NCBI RefSeq assembly: GCF_001522545.3
Contig: NC_031769.1
Span: 24,165,617 to 24,229,616, forward strand
Direction: 5' to 3'
Source: Parus major
Taxonomy: Eukaryota; Chordata; Aves; Passeriformes; Paridae
Length of the DNA: 64,000 nt
Shown: positions 62,101 to 64,000 of the stretch, piece after piece
Layout of the letters: each line of letters begins with the position of its first letter
Position numbering within the stretch: the first letter of the stretch is position 1
Program-made: the position numbers and the translations under genes
The notes under the pieces: generated by a model
Databases searched by the model: none
Told to the model about the DNA's origin: nothing
Seen by the model: the letters and a program-made list of their open reading frames with translations, nothing else

Positions 62101-62842
62101 AGTCACTGTCCTAAGTAAACGCTGTTGTCTCATTCCAATGTCACCTTTGTTCAGCTATTGGCAGGCTGGAGATCCAACTTCCCCATATTTTTTAGCTGGT
62201 GGCATTTCAAACTCTCTAAGCAATTTTTTTTGTTGTTGTTTTTTGTTGTTGTTGTTGTTTTTGTATTGTTTAATCTATACCAGTCACAAAAAAGTCTGAT
62301 AGCTTCTTTTGGAGTACATCTACATGGGAATTATCTTCCCAAAAGGCAGGCTATTCAGCACACATAGTAACAGTGCTTTATGAAGTTATGCTTGAGAGAA
62401 CTTTGTGTGCATTATGCTGGTGAAATTACAGTAAATTACATTAAAACTCCAACCCTTTCTTCCCCTTCAATTATTCTCAGTAGGTGAATAGTCCAAAGAA
62501 AAGTCTTTGCCAAGACTGGTAACATATTCTCACTTTGTACAGGGTACTGGCTTCCCAGCTACAAATTAAAAATATCTTGGGCAACTGGACTTCATCTAGC
62601 TGTCATGTATGGACATCTGGAGAGTCTTTTGGTCCTCCTCAATCACAAAGCTACAATCAACTGCCGGCCCAATGGAAAAGCTGCCATCCACATAGCCTGT
62701 GAAATGGCAAATGTTGAGTGTCTCAAGATCCTTTGCAACCATGGAGCTAAGCTGAACTGCTTTTCTATGAGCGGGCAGGCACCCCTGCACTTCTGTACAA
62801 CACGAACCTCCATGCCTTGTGCCCAGCAGCTGCTTTGGAGAG
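58920..62842 (+). CDS. ASB4: ASB4, first two coding exons (partial, continues past the window)
   Basis: ASB4 is an ankyrin-repeat and SOCS-box protein, the substrate receptor of a Cullin-5/elongin B-C ubiquitin ligase, known for roles in vascular differentiation and IRS4 turnover. Coding exons seen are 58920-59133 and 62543-62842. They join in phase (G + GG) to give the ASB4 wording [25 protein letters not shown], then ankyrin repeats. The remaining ankyrin repeats and the C-terminal SOCS box are beyond 64000. The N-terminus is about nine residues longer than human ASB4 and diverges before AAKLVKK. The gene is head-to-head with PON2 over about 16 kb, in the same order as in mammals, where PDK4 follows. 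Confidence 0.95.
59134..62542 (+). other. ASB4 intron 1
   Basis: Intron of 3.4 kb. The open frame that runs through the donor to 59504 is read-through. It contains a (TTG)n stretch at 62229-62262 and otherwise nothing I can name. Confidence 0.6.
62229..62268. repeat. T-rich (TTG)n microsatellite
   Basis: Imperfect TTG units and T-runs near the 3' end of ASB4 intron 1, about 270 bases before the acceptor. Confidence 0.85.
62543..62842 (+). CDS. ASB4: ASB4 coding exon 2 (ankyrin repeats)
   Basis: The exon is 300 nt with acceptor TTTGTACAG and donor GTAAGG at 62843. It encodes [20 protein letters not shown], then two ankyrin units with the consensus turns [20 protein letters not shown] / [20 protein letters not shown] and the start of a third (APLHFCTT). 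It ends with one base of a Gly codon (WRG), matching the human exon border before GANVNMK. The ankyrin units form the substrate-binding face. Confidence 0.96.
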
Positions 62843-64000
62843 GTAAGGTAAAGCTCTGGAGCATCTCTCATGGCATGGACAAAGATGCTGGGCATGGCCT
62901 GGCCTTTCTCTTAGGAGGCAACTTTTGAAAGTAGATGTGTATTTATCCTTTCCACCCACAGGTGACTCGTGTCTTTATCCCAGACCCCTTGTCCTCATCT
63001 CTTTGATCAGAGGAAATTCCTCCCGTTCTGTTTCCTCACCTCATTTGTATTTTCCATTCATTTACCACTGGTCCTTACTCCAAGATTGTTTCCCATTTCA
63101 GTGCCTCCAGTCCACTGCCCAATCAGTCCATCAGCAGCAGAGCTCCTCTGAATCACAGAGTTTCTATTTCTCTTGGGGTTTTTTCTGTCTTATTCATCTA
63201 GGCTTACTATTGAGCTATTTTCACATGAAAGGGTACCCCTCGTCTTCTTTCTTGTTCAAATTTCCTGGACATGAGTAAAATTTTTCCAACCACTTGTTTT
63301 TTGAGATCTGGCCTTGAAAAATTTGATGCAGTTTTTCATACTGTCTTTTCATTTGTCATGGATGCAGCCAAGCTCATGCCTGGAGGGAAAAAAAGAGCAT
63401 TATATAAGATTTTTGTTTTCCCAAAGTAAGGTACATGATGCTGCAGGTTGTCTGCAACAAATGAGGATATGAATAGATGTAATTCTTCCATAAACATATT
63501 TGTCACACACTATTTTCTGAACAGAAGGGTACTGACACAGGACACAGTAAGAGAAACACAGTTCAAGACTTTAGTTACAGAGAGACTCCTCTATTTATCA
63601 CACTGTGCCATGGCAATACAAATGATTTTGGGTTGGTTTTGTTACATGTGTTGTTATTGAAAGCTTTTCCTGAGATTCAGAGCCCAAGTGCAAAGTCCAT
63701 GCTCTGTGGGCAAGACAATCTGCAGTCATAAATGAATAACAACATTGCTTTTCTTCTGCTGGAAAGATACATATTATTTTGTTTGGTAGAAAGGAAAATA
63801 AATGCTGCCAGTTGTACCCTGCCCAGAGCAAAGAGTCCTGCCAGCAGGAGTTGAATTTGCTAGCATAGAAAAGCTTAAAAGTCAAATGTACTCTTATGAA
63901 ACACAGTATAGGATGAATGCAAGTGAAAGGATGTAATCTGCAGGCTTTCTCCACCCACCCATCAACAACAGAATAATAGTACTTTAAAAGCCACCCTTCC
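62843..64000 (+). other. ASB4 intron 2, left part
   Basis: Intron sequence up to the window edge. No further ASB4 exon was found, and nothing else was recognised. Confidence 0.6.

Overview
This is vertebrate nuclear DNA, most likely from a bird. It has long introns with GT/AG junctions, a CpG-island promoter, and very few interspersed repeats. The repeats I can recognise are all CR1-type LINE remnants. The gene order PPP1R9A (+), one paraoxonase (-), ASB4 (+) matches the human 7q21.3 neighbourhood, except that mammals have three paraoxonases between the flanking genes and only one is present here. Nothing identifies the species.

Region by region: (1) Positions 1-24.6 kb hold the 3' end of PPP1R9A (neurabin-1). 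There are nine coding exons, of which four (4348-12165) look like an optional in-frame block and one is a 24-nt microexon. The C-terminal SAM domain, the coiled coil, the stop codon at 19223-19225 and a roughly 5.4 kb 3' UTR follow. (2) About 24.6-28.56 kb is the spacer between two convergent genes. (3) About 28.56-43.0 kb is a complete nine-exon paraoxonase gene on the minus strand. Joined exons give exactly 354 codons plus stop, the length of PON2, with every calcium ligand and the His dyad present. Its start lies in a CpG island at about 42.6-43.0 kb. (4) About 43.0-58.9 kb is an intergenic stretch with a degenerate minus-strand CR1 (43.65-44.61 kb) and an older CR1 3' fragment (about 45.05-45.33 kb). 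(5) 58,920 to the right edge is the first part of ASB4: exon 1 and the first ankyrin-repeat exon. The rest, including the SOCS box, lies outside the window.

The three genes are not a functional unit. Neurabin-1 is a PP1/actin scaffold of neurons, PON2 an intracellular antioxidant lactonase, and ASB4 a Cullin-5 ubiquitin-ligase receptor. I saw no RNA genes, CRISPR arrays or bacterial-type systems, and nothing that amounts to a new biological system. The most interesting observations are a pair of perfect, inverted Maf/NRF2-type elements in PON2 intron 2, the frame logic of the PPP1R9A optional exon block, a candidate unannotated exon at 13443-13570, and local inverted repeats suggestive of template switching.
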